64,000 nt of DNA, taken from NCBI GenBank assembly GCA_011009095.1, contig VTPC01000030.1, positions 187,810 to 251,809 on the forward strand. Direction: 5' to 3'. The notes beneath the pieces are model-generated. The model did not search any database. It was given only the letters and a program-made list of their open reading frames with translations, and was not told the DNA's origin. This stretch comes from Ignelater luminosus. Taxonomy: Eukaryota; Arthropoda; Insecta; Coleoptera; Elateridae. The translations under genes and the position numbers were made by a program. This document shows, one piece after another, positions 27,056 to 39,079 of this stretch; within the stretch, counting starts at the first letter, position 1, and each line of letters opens with the position of its first letter.

Positions 27056-27572
27056 ATGGACAGAAAAATTTTAAATTCATTTAGTCTAACCGATTACGCA
27101 CTGATGACTATGATGACCCAGAGTTTGACAACGCTCTAAATACAACCAAGATTGATGAAGACAGTGATTGTGAACTTGAAATGACAGATGAAGTTGATGA
27201 TGTAGTTGAAGAGATAAATAAACTAGAAAATGTAGTTCAAGTAATACATGACGTGGATGAATCTGTAGCAATGCATGGAGTTGTTGACGCTGAGGGACTA
27301 AATGATGACAATTAGTTTTCTATGTACACCGCAAAGCTAATACAAAATGGCGTAAAGTGCAATTTCCACCTAGTCGTAGAAGTTACAATAATGCAATAAA
27401 AACACCACGAGATCTTGCAGCATACAGTGATAGTTTTGAAAATAAAGAAATGGCATTTAGCTTATTTATTGCAGATACAGTAATTGACTTTATTGTCAGG
27501 GAAATCGATTATAAAGCAAATCAGGTATATAAGTTTACATATAGTAATTGTTGCAGTATTAATGGCGAATAA
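27056..27572 (+). pseudogene. piggyBac-like transposase, N-terminal part
   Basis: From about ATG 27056 an acidic leader is read (DDYDDPEFDNALN, then many Asp/Glu to about 27315). The core of the next part is WRKVQFPPSRRSYN, KTPRDLAAYSDSFENKEMAF and SLFIADTVIDFIVREI (about 27340-27510). This is the order in insect piggyBac-like transposases: acidic N-terminus, basic linker, then the helix beginning the RNase H-like fold. The frame ends at a stop at 27570-27572. The catalytic half of the same protein family continues at 28568, beyond an unrelated LINE fragment, so the gene has been interrupted. Confidence 0.75.
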
Positions 27573-27639
27573 TGAATGACCTACAAAGATTACTTCACTC
27601 ATTTAGTCTAACAGGAAAACAGTAGGAGTATAATATGGA

Positions 27640-28269
27640 ATTCTGAACACTAAAAACAAAAAGTATGGCAATATCCAAGAATCCGCTAAAATGCAAATTA
27701 AAGGTCGAAGGAGAAATAATTGAACAAGTCATGCGGTTTACCTACCTAGGAACAGAAATAACTAGCAACCTAGACTTGACAAGTGAAATTCAAAAACACA
27801 CAACAAAAGCAGTTCAAGTGGCAGGGGCATTAAACGGAATGGTCTGGAGGAATAAGGATATGGACAGAAACAGTAAAATACAAATATACAAGACAAAGAT
27901 AAGGTCCATTCTAACATATGGTGGAGAAACAAGAGCAGAAACGCAGGTGACAAAACACAAGATAGGAACAGTGGAAATGAAGATACCGAGAAATATCCTA
28001 GGAATAACTTTGAGAGACCGACAAAGGAATGTAGTAAATATACGGAAAAGATATAGTGAAGTGGATAAAGAAACAAAACATGTGGACCGAATGGAAGAAG
28101 AAAGACTACCTTAGATTTGTAAAAACGAAAGATCCACAGGCAAAAGGCCACCAGGACAACCGCCGAAGAGATAGCACCAGAGCTGAATCTCGTCGTCGAC
28201 CAAAGAAAGGCTAGACAAAGAGGACGTAAAGTTCTAGTCAAAGGAAGAAGAAGAAGAAGTAGAAGAAGT
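27640..28269 (+). mobile_element. RTE-type LINE, 3' end fragment
   Basis: The C-terminal tail of a reverse-transcriptase protein is followed by a short tail and a GAA-rich terminal repeat (about 28246-28268). Such AAG/GAA-type 3' tails and the C-terminal domain below are typical of 5'-truncated insect RTE-like LINEs. It lies between two parts of a piggyBac-like gene. Confidence 0.7.
27665..28114 (+). pseudogene. C-terminal fragment of LINE endonuclease/reverse transcriptase
   Basis: A 149-codon open frame contains RFTYLGTEITSNLDL (near residue 27), then WRNKDMDRNSKIQIYKTKIR and SILTYGGETRAET. It ends with VEMKIPRNILGITLRDRQRN and a HVDRM motif. These blocks follow the polymerase domain in RTE-like LINE proteins (C-terminal thumb and tail). 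Out of frame beyond the stop, a KRPPGQPPKR-like basic tail can still be read near 28135-28175. The polymerase and endonuclease domains are absent, so it is a 5'-truncated, inactive copy. Confidence 0.8.
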
Positions 28270-28560
28270 GTGTTTTAAATCTTCAGTAAAGTAAACGACA
28301 TAGTAGGTGAAGTGGGGCAACCTATACTTATAATACGTTTATAAACGTCTTATTATTTAATGTCAAGTGCCAAGTGATCCAAAATGATTGAGAAGAGGTT
28401 CAATTTCCCGCGTTAAAATTTCAGTGATTTTTGCAGCTTACAATTAGCGGTGTCGTAGTTGTTGTAATGACAATTTATTATTGTATTTGTCGTCGGATGT
28501 AGTGCTACTAACTTTCAAAATATTTTTGTTTAGTCGGAAATTCAAACTGCCATGAACCAT
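28270..28560. other. Gap between the LINE fragment and the piggyBac C-terminal part
   Basis: No clear family match. It may hold mutated middle sequence of the piggyBac-like gene, but I could not read it with confidence. Confidence 0.3.
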
Positions 28561-28567
28561 TTTGAAA

Positions 28568-29076
28568 AGCAAACCCAAGAGATATAATATAAAAATTTGG
28601 GCCTTAGCTGACGGTAAAGACGCTTACAGTACAAACCTTCAAGTTTACTTCAGAAAAGAAGAATGATACAAAAGGAGAAGAACTAAGAAAAACGTGTTTT
28701 GTTTTAGATCTAGTAAAATGTTGAGGAGATGGTTATCATATGTTATTCAACATATGATTTTTTCACAATTTACCTTTAGCAGACAAACTTTTAGAAAAGA
28801 AAGTTTTACCATGTGTCAAAATAAACGCTATATTCTTAAAGAGTTATTGCTGAGAAAAGACCGATCACAGTTTTCTAATATGTTTGCGTTTCATAAAAAA
28901 ACATACCCTTGTGCCCTATTCACCAAATGTAAATAAGGCAGTGATTTTGCTATTGACAGAACACTATGACGGTGAACGCGATATAGCGACTGCAAACCTG
29001 ATATTGTTTTACATTATAATGCAACCAAGAGAGTTGTTGATACCACAGATAAGATGGTACAGAAATATCCCATATA
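28568..29076 (+). pseudogene. piggyBac-like transposase, C-terminal catalytic part
   Basis: Readable blocks across two or three frames are: KPKRYNIKIWALADGKDAY with NLQVYF (28570-28650); VLDLVK and GDGYHM (28700-28740); NLPLADKLLEKKV (28765-28805); QNKRYILKELLLRKDRSQ then NMFAFHKKT (28815-28905); and NKAVILLLTEHYDGE, then KPDIVLHYNATKRVVDT and DKMVQKYPI (28930-29075). This is the second half of a piggyBac-like DDD transposase in the correct order. The usual CDN motif before the LPLADKLL block is damaged and includes a stop. The cysteine-rich C-terminal domain is not seen. Stops and frame changes mean it is inactive. Confidence 0.85.
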
Positions 29077-31042
29077 GCCAAAATCTCATCTGAGTTAAAG
29101 GCTTTGTACAAACGCTCAGAAGTTCTAAAGTGGTAAAAACCCTCTATTGTATTTGTTTGTTATGTCATGAAAGAATCTGTGTTAAAAATGATCTTCTCGA
29201 AAGTGAAAGATTTGGGTTTATATGCGCAATATACCTATACCTATAATAACAATTTTATTTTACATATTCGGCAATTAGCATATACGAATATAGAGGCTTT
29301 TGGAATAATTGCATGTATGACGACTGAAAAACATCTAGAGATGCATATGTTAATCCATTAGAAATCTTGAATATATATTTTTGGATTTTTTTAAACCTTT
29401 GTCTATACCACTTAAATCTTCTCAAGGGTATAAGAATAACTGCAATAACCGATATATGTATATTACTAAATTTTTATGGTATATTCTAGTGCATTCTTTA
29501 CGATACATGTCTGCCCAAATCCTAGTCGTAACTTGAATTAACGAAACATCTAATAAATATCTATCAATCTAGAAATAATAGATGATATTAGCAAAGTACG
29601 AAATTGAATTATTAATACATTTTTAGAACTTTAGCTGTAACTGCTAATACGGCGCTAAACAGAAATGCTTGTAGCATCTTTCTAATGGTCCAAAATTACG
29701 GACTATCTGCAGATTACAATAAAGCGTATTAACGGCTTTTTACCAACCTTGGCCGTGAAAATAATACTAAAACAATTTTAATAGTAGGCTACAAAACAGG
29801 ATCTACTAAACCTGTAACTCTCCATGGTTATATGCTTCTTTTAGCTCATTTTGGGATTTTTACACTGCTTTTAGCAATCTTTGGCTATTTGGGATTTATC
29901 CTAACGTGGAAACAACAAATGACCAATGGTATTGTTTGACATACTTAAGACATAGCGGCTCTAAATGCTTTTCAGAAAAAATAACGAAAAACTTAGATGG
30001 TAGAAAAAACTTTCTTCTAAACCTTGACCAGCAACTAGTAAAGGAAAGTAGTACTCAACGATACGGAGTACGAAAACAAAGCATTTTAGCAAAACACTAA
30101 TACAGTATATGACCAAAATTAGCAGAAAACGTGGAAAATGTGCAAAAAATAAAGATAGAAATCCCAAGTTTGTTATGCAATGATCATGTTTCTAAAGTCT
30201 GTTCAAAGTTAGAAAAAAAAGTAATTTGTGTTGAGTGTAAGGATCTACAAGAGGGACAAACTCGATAATTTTTTGTGCAGAAAACCAAGTCTTACTGAAA
30301 GGATTCGTAAAAGCTATGTTAAAAGATGAAAGTCTTTTCTGGTAATTTAATATTCAAAGATGATTGTTTACTTTCACCAGGCATTAGTAGATTGAGTCAC
30401 ATACATCTCTACTTAGTATATAAAAATTACAAAAACAATCGATACATCTATAAATTTAATATGAAAACTTATGTATTAAGTAAAAGATCTCAAAGGAAGC
30501 TTCCGAGTTTAAATTTTTCCAAGTTTCCATATAAGTACCTTTATGTTCTTAACCTTACACAAAAATAACTAAAGACGAATCTCCAATCAAAAAGACTCAT
30601 GGAAGAAATTCAGTTATCCTTGTGTTTCTCTCTGCTTGAAAACTATTCTTGGTGATAGAATTTTTTTAATTTTTAGACAATACTATCACATCCACAAAAT
30701 AACAAGATAAACTACGTTGTAATAAAAAAGTGAATTTCTTAAGTAAGCCGCAACACAGAAGTTATAACCTTTTCCATACCATCATGCAATTACATCGATC
30801 ATAAAAATGCTGCTGCCTACCACATCGGTCTTCTAGAAAATTTCAAAGAAGGCGGATAAACAATTTCTAGTTAAGGTAAAATTTTTCAATTCCTAAAGTT
30901 GTCAGAGAATTTTGGCATTTGTAGACAAGTACTTTAAGTTTACATTTTATCAAATTCTGATTCTGACTTGCAAATAGGCCACATCTAGCAAACATGTATC
31001 GCCGTGCCGGTTCACTAGTAATACAGTTAAATTAGGGAAAGA
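29077..31042. other. AT-rich stretch, nothing identified
   Basis: Short plus-strand frames (29167-29361, 29906-30100, 30326-30568) have no recognisable family. An older protein-coding remnant near 29640-30260 is possible because several frames are moderately open in sequence, but I cannot name it. Confidence 0.35.
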
Positions 31043-31640
31043 AGGGGTATCCCAAAAGAGTTTACAAAAGTCTTGATACTTTGTAGGGTATTCAGAAGGG
31101 GTCCCCTGATGAATGAAACATAATCATCCCCTTCTTTTTTGGTGAGTTCGCTTAGGTAGAGGGAAAAATCTGTCAATTTTCGTACTCTTTTTTAAGTCTT
31201 TTGTAAATATCGTGGAAAATATGGATTTTAGCAAACCGTACATTCTATATAAAATTATATGTAGTAGACAACATTTCCTAACAATATTGATTCGATTTAT
31301 GATTTTCTAGTGATGTTTGTCTTTGAAATAATTGAGGTGTTGAGGCTGTCTACGTACAATCGCTACCCTTTAAACGTGATTTATGTAGGCAAACCGTGAC
31401 AGTAGAACTTGATTTTGAATATTGCATTATCTGTGCATTCCAAATTTCAAATATGGATCAAATTGTGAGTACTGGCAATGATAGTTTTTGAGATAACTGA
31501 GTTTGAAATTTGAGGTGTTTCAAGAATTGGGTACAGGAGACTGTCTTGATGGCTACCTATATGCCACGCAGCGTTTAATCACCCTTGAAGCCTTTTAAAT
31601 GTGATTTATACTGGCCAATCACGAATGAAAGACAAATTAT
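31043..31640 (+). repeat. Dispersed repeat, inverted relative to 61165-61450
   Basis: The segment from GGGGTATCCC through TTTACAAAAGT, TTGATACTTTGTAGG, ATGAAACATAAT and ATCCCCTTCTTT to GCTACCCTTTAAA matches the reverse complement of 61165-61450, block for block. Within this copy, the GTGATTTAT-type end near 31375 recurs near 31605, which suggests a partial tandem duplication of about 220 bases. No coding content is seen. It is probably a non-autonomous element or the untranslated end of a larger one. Confidence 0.75.
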
Positions 31641-31754
31641 TTATTCATTTAGGTAGATATTCAAACTTTTTACATAAGTAGTGTAGTCTATGGCTTCAAT
31701 TATGTCTTCATTACATAACAGCTACAAAACCAAGTAAATAAAAGAACAATGTCA

Positions 31755-32610
31755 GTTGACATTAATTTTGACTTTAGCGCTATCCTCAAGGTACCTCACC
31801 AATAGTTTCTGGCAAACAAAACTAAAGAGCGGTTGATCAAGTTTTTATTCTCGAAATTGAGGGAGAGAGGTATAGAGTAGGTTCAGAGCGGCAGTGATGC
31901 TGACACTTTGATTGTTGGGAGGATACAGATCTCATTGTACTCCTTACAGCTTTGGCACCTGCCGAACGAAATATTTTGTTTTACAAGCCTGGTAGGGGAA
32001 GAGTACCAACGCAGGCATTTTCTTTGACACAATAGCAACAAAAGGGCTTAGTACTCATGCTTTTACAGGCTGTGACACAACTTCAGCTTCCTTCAGAAAA
32101 GGAAACACAGTTGGTTGCAAATCTTTGCTACTATGTGAGGGACTGCATTTCATAGCTGATGTATTCAACAACCCCCAATCGACACATGAAGAGGTAGCTA
32201 AAGCGGGGAGAAAATACTTCATGGCTTTGTATTGAGCTCTTACATTCACAACTTCCCTAAACTTGCTTAGGTACTATGCTTTCACCAAATCTGCCTCGAA
32301 CATCAAACCAGATTTATCTTCTCTACCTCCCACCAAAGGGGCAGTTATGGCAGTCTCATATCGAGTTTACCAACTGAATAATAGGGTTGGGAGCGAAGCT
32401 CTAGTGAGAACCTAGTGCCTACTACAATCAAAGATCATGTTGCTTCTGTCTATGTTCTCAACTTCATCTTCTGGAGATACGCCAGGGGTTGTTGTAGGAG
32501 TAAGTGTGAATGCAGAAAAACTGGCATGAATTGCTCCATCGTGTGTCACAACTGTCACGAAGTTACAGCAAATTGAAGGAATCGGCCATTTTTCACTTTT
32601 TCTCTCAAGG
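31755..32610 (+). pseudogene. Remnant of an unnamed multi-copy family with acidic nuclease-like motifs and Cys-rich tail
   Basis: In order, across several frames: FLANKTKERLIKFL (near 31800-31845); SGSDADTLIV (31890-31916); EDTDLIVLLTALAP with RNILFYKPGRGRV (31919-32005); HAFTGCDTTSA near 32056-32090; VFNNPQSTHEEVAKAGE (near 32160-32210); and a cysteine-rich tail CRSKCECRKTGMNCSIVCHNC (32490-32558), broken by frame changes upstream. These blocks match a family present in many copies in insects and other invertebrates. The DAD and EDTD acids recall PIN/FEN-like nucleases, which is inference. I do not know an accepted name. Many stops and shifts make it non-functional. Confidence 0.6.
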
Positions 32611-32809
32611 GAAAAAACAAAAGACGACAGCTTATTTCTGGCAACGCCAATGGAATAAGCATAAAAAAAGAATTCTCAAGTACCTAAGCTGTTTTCATTT
32701 ATCTGTGCTAATAAGGAAGTTACCTATTTAATCCTATCGAAACTTTGAAATTGCATCTGCTTCAGTACAGCAACTAACCTGCTTGACGCAAGAGTGGCGT
32801 CTTTAGAGA

Positions 32810-32930
32810 GCCGTCGAAAATAAAACGTTGAAATTTGTCGATTCCCCTTCTGCGGTTTGATGGAGTAGCAGTATTGAAGAACCCCCCCACAAGGTGATCA
32901 GATTTGCGTCATGGCCAGCAGTTTACCGGC
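32810..32930 (+). repeat. Dispersed repeat, copy 1 (pairs with 47515-47615)
   Basis: AAAACGTTGAAATTTG, CGATTYC and CGGTTTGATG, followed by AGTAGC, AAGAACC and GTCATG blocks, occur in the same order and orientation at 47515-47615. The copy lies just downstream of the Cys-rich pseudogene and could be part of its 3' region. Confidence 0.55.
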
Positions 32931-35900
32931 AGTCGATTGGTGAGGCTTTTTTGTCAGCTAGGAGATTATCTACTTAACTGCAAGTCTTCTTTCCTTGAAG
33001 AACACCTTTTGTAAACTAAACGGCCTAAAACAGTTTTAAATGAAATCTGCGTGCTTATGACTAATGCAGTGATTTTTCAGTTTCCGTATTGTGCCAAAAC
33101 ATTTAATATGATGAACTTGTGAAGATAAAAACATGTCTTCTTTGTCAGTAATTTTTCTTCTGTGGCCTTGTTCAGGGATTCTAACATAAATATGTTTTTT
33201 TGGCATGTTTATAATGCTCTAAAAATATCCTACTGCGACGTATTGAATTTCTCTTCAACACTTTAATAGCAAAAAATGCGAAAACAAGTTTTCTGGTTAC
33301 TCCTTTGTTTAATGGTTTATTCTTGGGTTTATCGGTAAATTATGACAAAATCGCAAAGTTTTTTAATTTGCTAGCAATCTAGAACTTTAATCTGCACTAT
33401 CGTGCAGTTGTTTGAAAGAGAAAGTAATGGCGTCCCAGAAGAAAAATGTAAGTTCATAGACAAGATATTAATGAAGATTAATAAAGATCGAATGTTGTTT
33501 TGCTAATTTTGTCACGTAGTGTATTAAATTAGTTTTTTCTCGGTTTTTTTAGTGTCTAGTATTATTACTTATTACATCAGTTTGACGTTTGACTTACATA
33601 TAATAAATTGATCGTTGTTTTGAAATAGCAAACTAAAAAAAAGTAAACTTCAAATAGCATCATAATATAAAGTTGGAAAATATCACTATTTAGTTAATTT
33701 AAGACCCTGTTTATTGCAATAAAATAATTAGATTACTATGTATTTCGGTTCTGTAATTTTTAAGATCAGTTAGTACTCCTATATAGGTTTACTGCGTGAG
33801 TCCGCATTTAGTATATCAAGCTATGCTATTATTCGGTTAAAGAAGACTTTGCTATTTCGGCCTTTTATTTATTTGCTTTTCTGTTTTCTTCTCGTCTGTA
33901 AATTATTTATTTTTGACATGCTTAATAAATTTTGCATTCATTTGTTTTTGATAAATACGTTTGTGAGAACAAACTAAATTTTTCAAAGATTTCATCCTAC
34001 TCTTTAATTTCTTTCTATAGAACTTTTACAAACTTTTGATTAAGTTGTAGGTGTTCCCATTAGTAGACAATGGCTTATAATACAAGAGGTTTAAATCAGA
34101 ACAACAAGCTCTAGTTAAGATCCAATTCTTCGGTTAACAATATGACCTTTTTTGAAATTGGACGTATTAATAATCATAATTCATTGATAAGATAAATCAT
34201 TATAATGACTTAATTAATTATAACGAAGCAATTTTATGCTTGAAAGAAAAATGTGCTTCAAAATTTTGACGTGATATATAGGATTAATTTAGAAGGTTCA
34301 TTCAAATCGCTTTCGTAAGGAACGCAATAAATGCTCTCATTAGAAATTCATCTTTAAAGAATTTTGAACTGGTATTTAGACGTCGATGACTAAAATTTAT
34401 TACCGCCAAACATGCAAACAAATCACTCTTAGTTGAGGATTTTTTCTTTACGGTTTCAAAAGAAACTTTTCTACTCGAGACAAAGTTAATTAAGTGCGGA
34501 TTATGCATGCGCCAACATTTCTTTAAATAAAAAATTAATATGATTATGTCCACCTGAAACAGTTGTTCCCAGGATAAAATACTAATAAATAAATATGAGA
34601 TAATATCGGCAAATGTGACCCATAAAATTCTTTTCATATTTTCAACTGCTGGTTACAGCCAGGCACCCCATGGTGTAGTGTGACACGTGCTTTATGACAA
34701 CGGTATTTTCTTTCTAATAAAAAGCGGGACTAATGAGTAATCACCGGCATTAATAATAAAGAATCGATACCTGAACACTTGGAAGAGACCCGGATGTGAT
34801 TCTAAAGCGTTCATCTTTCTCTTTCTTCTTTTAATTTATACATAATGGCGAATTTGTAAAGCAAACAACTAGCACAATATGAGTCACAAAAATGGTAAAA
34901 AAGGTAATGACTAGGCTTTTAGTGTTCAGGCTTCAAGCAAATCGTGATTTTTTGTTGTCTGAACGTTTGCCACATGTTAAAAGTAAAAGAATTCTTGTTC
35001 TGTTTGTGTTATGACAAGTCTAACTAGATCTATCAGTTTAGCATCCTGTGAGGTCCGACAAAAAAGACCCCAGCATAATATTCGTGATACAGAAAATGTG
35101 GAATTAATTTGCATATTAATGTAGCTTTTGAACGTGTGCTGTAACTGCTTAATTGAACATGAAAGCGCGGAGAAAATAATCTGCAATTTATTAATTAGCT
35201 TATAGTATTCGTGAAATATTAACGATCGTGACTTCAGGATTTTCGCAATGCGTTTTACATGAGGCTGGTTGTAATATTGCAGTTATATTTGCAGTATAAT
35301 AAGATTTTATCAGGTACAAAATATCTAGCAATATACGACGAGCTAGTAGGTGTCAGGTGCTCGATAGAGGGTCAGAGACCTGTTTTAATGAACGCATGAA
35401 GCTTTCATATTACATTCTCATAAGAATTATTTTTTTTGGGTTATTCTTTTAGATGCGTTTTCACCTATAACTAGGTTCTATTTGACAACCTAATACATTA
35501 CGGAAATTTCTTAGAATAATCAAGAGTCTTCTCTAAAGCAATAGTTTCATTTAAATAACCTTCCAATAATATTAATGAGAATTCTTCTACTAAAAATAGT
35601 CACTGGCAAAATTGGACTGATCATTCATAACTTGCTTATCTAGCAGCCATCTCTTAAAATTTCATGTTTCAAGTCGCAACGCAATTCATAACGAACTTTG
35701 CTTTTTACTAAGCATCTTAAACGATGACAAATGTGATGTTACATACTAACTTGTCAACGCAGTATACAATCTTATGAAGGCGTGGCGGCGCTGTTGAATT
35801 TTATGCGTTCCAAATATTGAAGTTTACAAAGAGAATGATGACTTTTTGATAAAATCGCCATTAACTACTAAAAATTGTCTATGGGCATGTCATAAAGCCT

Positions 35901-37389
35901 CCAAGAGTACCAGATTAAAACTACAATCAGATTGAGAAAAACGAAACATTGTAAATTCTGAAAGTTAGCAAACGTAGAAGTAGGAATAGACACATCACAA
36001 AGAAGTCTGATAATATTCCTTTGGGGACAGTCAGACCAGAAATCTCTTTCTTCGCTATTGGGTTATGAATAACCTTATATTCATCAAGCTAGTCATAGGC
36101 ACCCATGTATGTAACTAGCAAAATGATTGTTACACATACTTCTACGGTTTGATAAAGAAATGAAAAGAGACTGAAAAGTCTTTAATTACTAAAGAATAGA
36201 AGAAAATTCTACCAATTTCCATCTTCAAAGTTTATACATTCGATTATTAAGAACTCCTTAGAAATTCCGTCCAAGGTTGCCAGAAGAGTGGTGAAGAAAT
36301 AGTGGCGTCTCGAAAGTTTACTCTAGCTAACCATGCTCGCTGCTAGAAGTTGTTTGTGGCGTTATCTGTTGTATCCGAAAAAAAGGACTATATACAATCA
36401 ATGTGATGAAGCTCGAAAGGCTGCAGAAACATTAATTTTGATGACCAGCAAGACGCAATGAGTATAATCCCATCCCATAAGAAACCCCAGAAATGGAGTA
36501 GGAACGAAGTTCCCGGAAAGTTAAAACCCACAGAAAACTAAATCAGAATCTTCAGAGACTAAATGAACGTGAATTTGATGGAAACCTGTACCTCCATTAC
36601 AACTACTTTATAGGGGAGAGGAGTCAGTAATCTGCCTACGATAAAATAGGCTTCTAAACATTGAAGATTAGTCTTGCTATGCGATCTTGAAATGGATTGG
36701 AATTTAATACCTTCTTTACTTTTAGAAGTAGCATTGGACTTTTCGAAAAGAAGTTTATTGTGTTCAATCATGTCTCCTACTCATCTCTGTCAGGATCTAG
36801 GTTCATATAATATTTTTCATGACTGAAAAGTGGTTTAACGATGTCAAGGACACGGTCTCTAATTCGCCCCTTTTTATTCACACTTAAATCAAAGCACACC
36901 TTAAGATTTCTTAAACTCGTAAACAGTTTCAGTCTCTAAACTGTTTAATGATTTATCCTAGTTTGAATTCAAGCAACTATGCTGATTCTACTACTACCTA
37001 CGCTAGTCACATACCAACTTCAGGAGCACTTTCATAATTGCAGGTGATTTGATAAATAACTTCCGGTAGTAGATCAAAAAATTTCAACACCAGTCAGTCT
37101 TGAGTGAGTCTTCTCACTAGAAATTGATGAATCATAATCCTTCAGTATGGGATGACCTGAAATAGAAAGATTAATGAGAACAATTTCATCCTGATGATTT
37201 ACATTATTTCGATTCGTCTTCAAACGTACTGGTTCTAAGAGCGCCTATGAAACAAACTGAATTCTGCTGTTAAAGTCCCAAATAAGCTTGTAATATAAAA
37301 AACCAAAGCTGTGAGTTTCAAGGCGATCACTTATTTCGCGCTGTAACTGCTGTATTTTATAAAATCCATAGGAGTCACAGTCTTCATCG
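32931..37389. other. AT-rich stretch, nothing identified
   Basis: Frames such as 34302-34637 on the minus strand (111 codons) have no recognisable motif and show the Phe/Ile/Lys bias of non-coding AT-rich DNA. No RNA gene or repeat was supported. Confidence 0.45.
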
Positions 37390-38460
37390 CATGTATTCGC
37401 CCGGGAACTCTCCCGGTTAGAGGTTTGGCTCCGACGGACGGTGGCGCATCAAACCCAACCCTACTGAAACCCAAAATATTCTCTTCTGCCATAAAAATCT
37501 TACAAAAACCCGCCGTCTCAACCCAAACAACATACATCTGGACTTCTGGGACTCCCCCATTGAATTTTCCCTCCTGGATCATTTTCCCATACCCTCCACT
37601 GGTCGGCGGAGATGCGGCGCTGTCTGACAAAAGCCCAGCAGCGCAGCTCTCTTTTTTCAAAGATCCGTGGTGGCATTCTAGGCTGCCATAATTGTACTCT
37701 CCTCCACACCTATAAGCCTTTTATCACACCAGTGATAGACTACAGATCTACCTGTTTCTCAACCGTCCCCAAGTATCTCATCAACCGACTCCGCTCCAAG
37801 GAGCGGGCCATATGTCGGACAATCCTCAGCCCGGACCGTTTTCACCCTTCCGTCAAAGTCTGCGACCTCGCTAGGATTTCCCCAATTGACGCACGCCTCG
37901 AGTTTCTGAGAGACCGTTTTGTCACCAAAGCCATCGCCCTAGACATTACTCACACACTTAAAGTTCTTTGATCTCCTCCTGGAAATCATCGTCCCAAACC
38001 CAGTGCTAAAATAAAACACCCTCCTGCTACATTTTTACAAAATATCGATAACCAGACCAGTTAACACCACTCTTTATTCCATAGGCCCCGACCATCTTCG
38101 GGCCGTCTGTTCTCATTAGGGTTTTTCGTGGTTTTCCCTAGTGGTAAAGGTAAATGCCGGAACAGTATTCTCCATGGTCCTATTTTCGTCATCACCTATC
38201 TAAACATAACCCCACCATCCCACCCGGATCTGATCTCGGCGGTGGCGCCGGCCCCTTGGGGCTCTGGGTCAGTCAGTGTCCGCACTGGTTGCTAGGGGCG
38301 CTTCGCTTGGGATGACCCGTTTTTCCCCTTCTCTTGCTCGGCCTCGTCGTTCGAACAACACCACCACTATCTAAACCCAAGATGCACCGCCAGAAGCCAT
38401 CCAAGACCACTACTGCAAGCCTCCAACATTATCAGCCCCATAGGGGAGCCTCGTCTCCTT
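37390..38460 (+). mobile_element. GC-rich LINE, 5'-truncated 3' end
   Basis: This block is markedly richer in G and C than its surroundings. It starts within the end of a LINE reverse-transcriptase protein and runs through a GC-rich 3' region containing GGCGGTGGCGCCGG and other C-rich words. The left edge is inside the coding region, as expected of 5' truncation during target-primed reverse transcription. The right edge is set by the start of a different repeat at 38465 and is approximate. Confidence 0.6.
37395..37971 (+). pseudogene. LINE reverse transcriptase, C-terminal fragment
   Basis: Three frame pieces read the standard C-terminal part of a non-LTR reverse transcriptase. They are ELSRLEVWLRR (near 37400), WRIKPNPTETQNILFCHK (37441-37494), and LHW...RRCLTKAQQRSSLFSKIRG with TLLHTYKPFITPVIDYRS (about 37590-37750). 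The open frame then runs to a stop after AKAIALDITHTL-type residues at 37971. The WRIKPNP-to-IDYRS order matches jockey/I-type LINEs downstream of the polymerase motifs. The FADD box and everything upstream are missing, and at least two frame shifts are present. Confidence 0.75.
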
Positions 38461-38464
38461 CCCC

Positions 38465-38708
38465 TTCTTTTTCAACATCATTTAACAATAGTCAATAGCG
38501 TTAAAGACTTTAGATTTGATGGTTTCTTTCATAATTTCTGCACCTGCTCCAACAGTTCTTTTGTGTTCTTCCATTTCATTACTGTATTTCTCCGTATACT
38601 ATGTATCGTCTAATATTTTATGTCAGCAATTTGAAAATATGACTGTTGTTGCTTTTTGTATTCTAGTTATGAAGGTATGATCTCCATATTTTTGTTGAAA
38701 TGTGGTTT
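38465..38708. repeat. Direct repeat, copy 1 (pairs with 40151-40403)
   Basis: About 245 bases align in the same orientation with 40151-40403. Shared words include TTCAACATCAT, AAAGACTTTAGATTT, ATAATTTC, TAATATTTTATG and GTTGCTTTTTGT, followed by TTCTAGTTAT. On the minus strand both copies give a short, related lysine-rich reading (KSKVF near the low-coordinate end). The unit may be part of a decayed coding element. Confidence 0.7.
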
Positions 38709-39079
38709 TTAGGAGCTTTTCGGTTAAAATATGATGTTCCATTAGATCTAGTAACTCGTTAGTTAAGAATTGGCAATTTCACTATTCTGTACGTATAAGT
38801 GCACTCTTCGTTAAAATCATGATTTGAGGAATGTCCGCGGAAAAGCTTTGGCATACAGACTCTGTGGTACCAAGCCCTTTTTGATACTAAGTATCATATG
38901 AAACATCAATAACTAAATCGAAAGGTTTGATTTTTTTAAATCCTTTTCGTAGATTTCCAAAATTCAAAAGCTTAGATGTATCGACGTTAACAAGATTCTG
39001 GAGTTTTGTTTGATGTTTCATGGCAAATCAGTGTATTTCTAAAAAGAGATAAGTCTTGATGATAAAGGTCTATTTTTTA

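Noticed and set aside
34302..34637. 111-codon minus-strand frame
   Set aside because: No recognisable motif, and the composition is that of non-coding AT-rich DNA.
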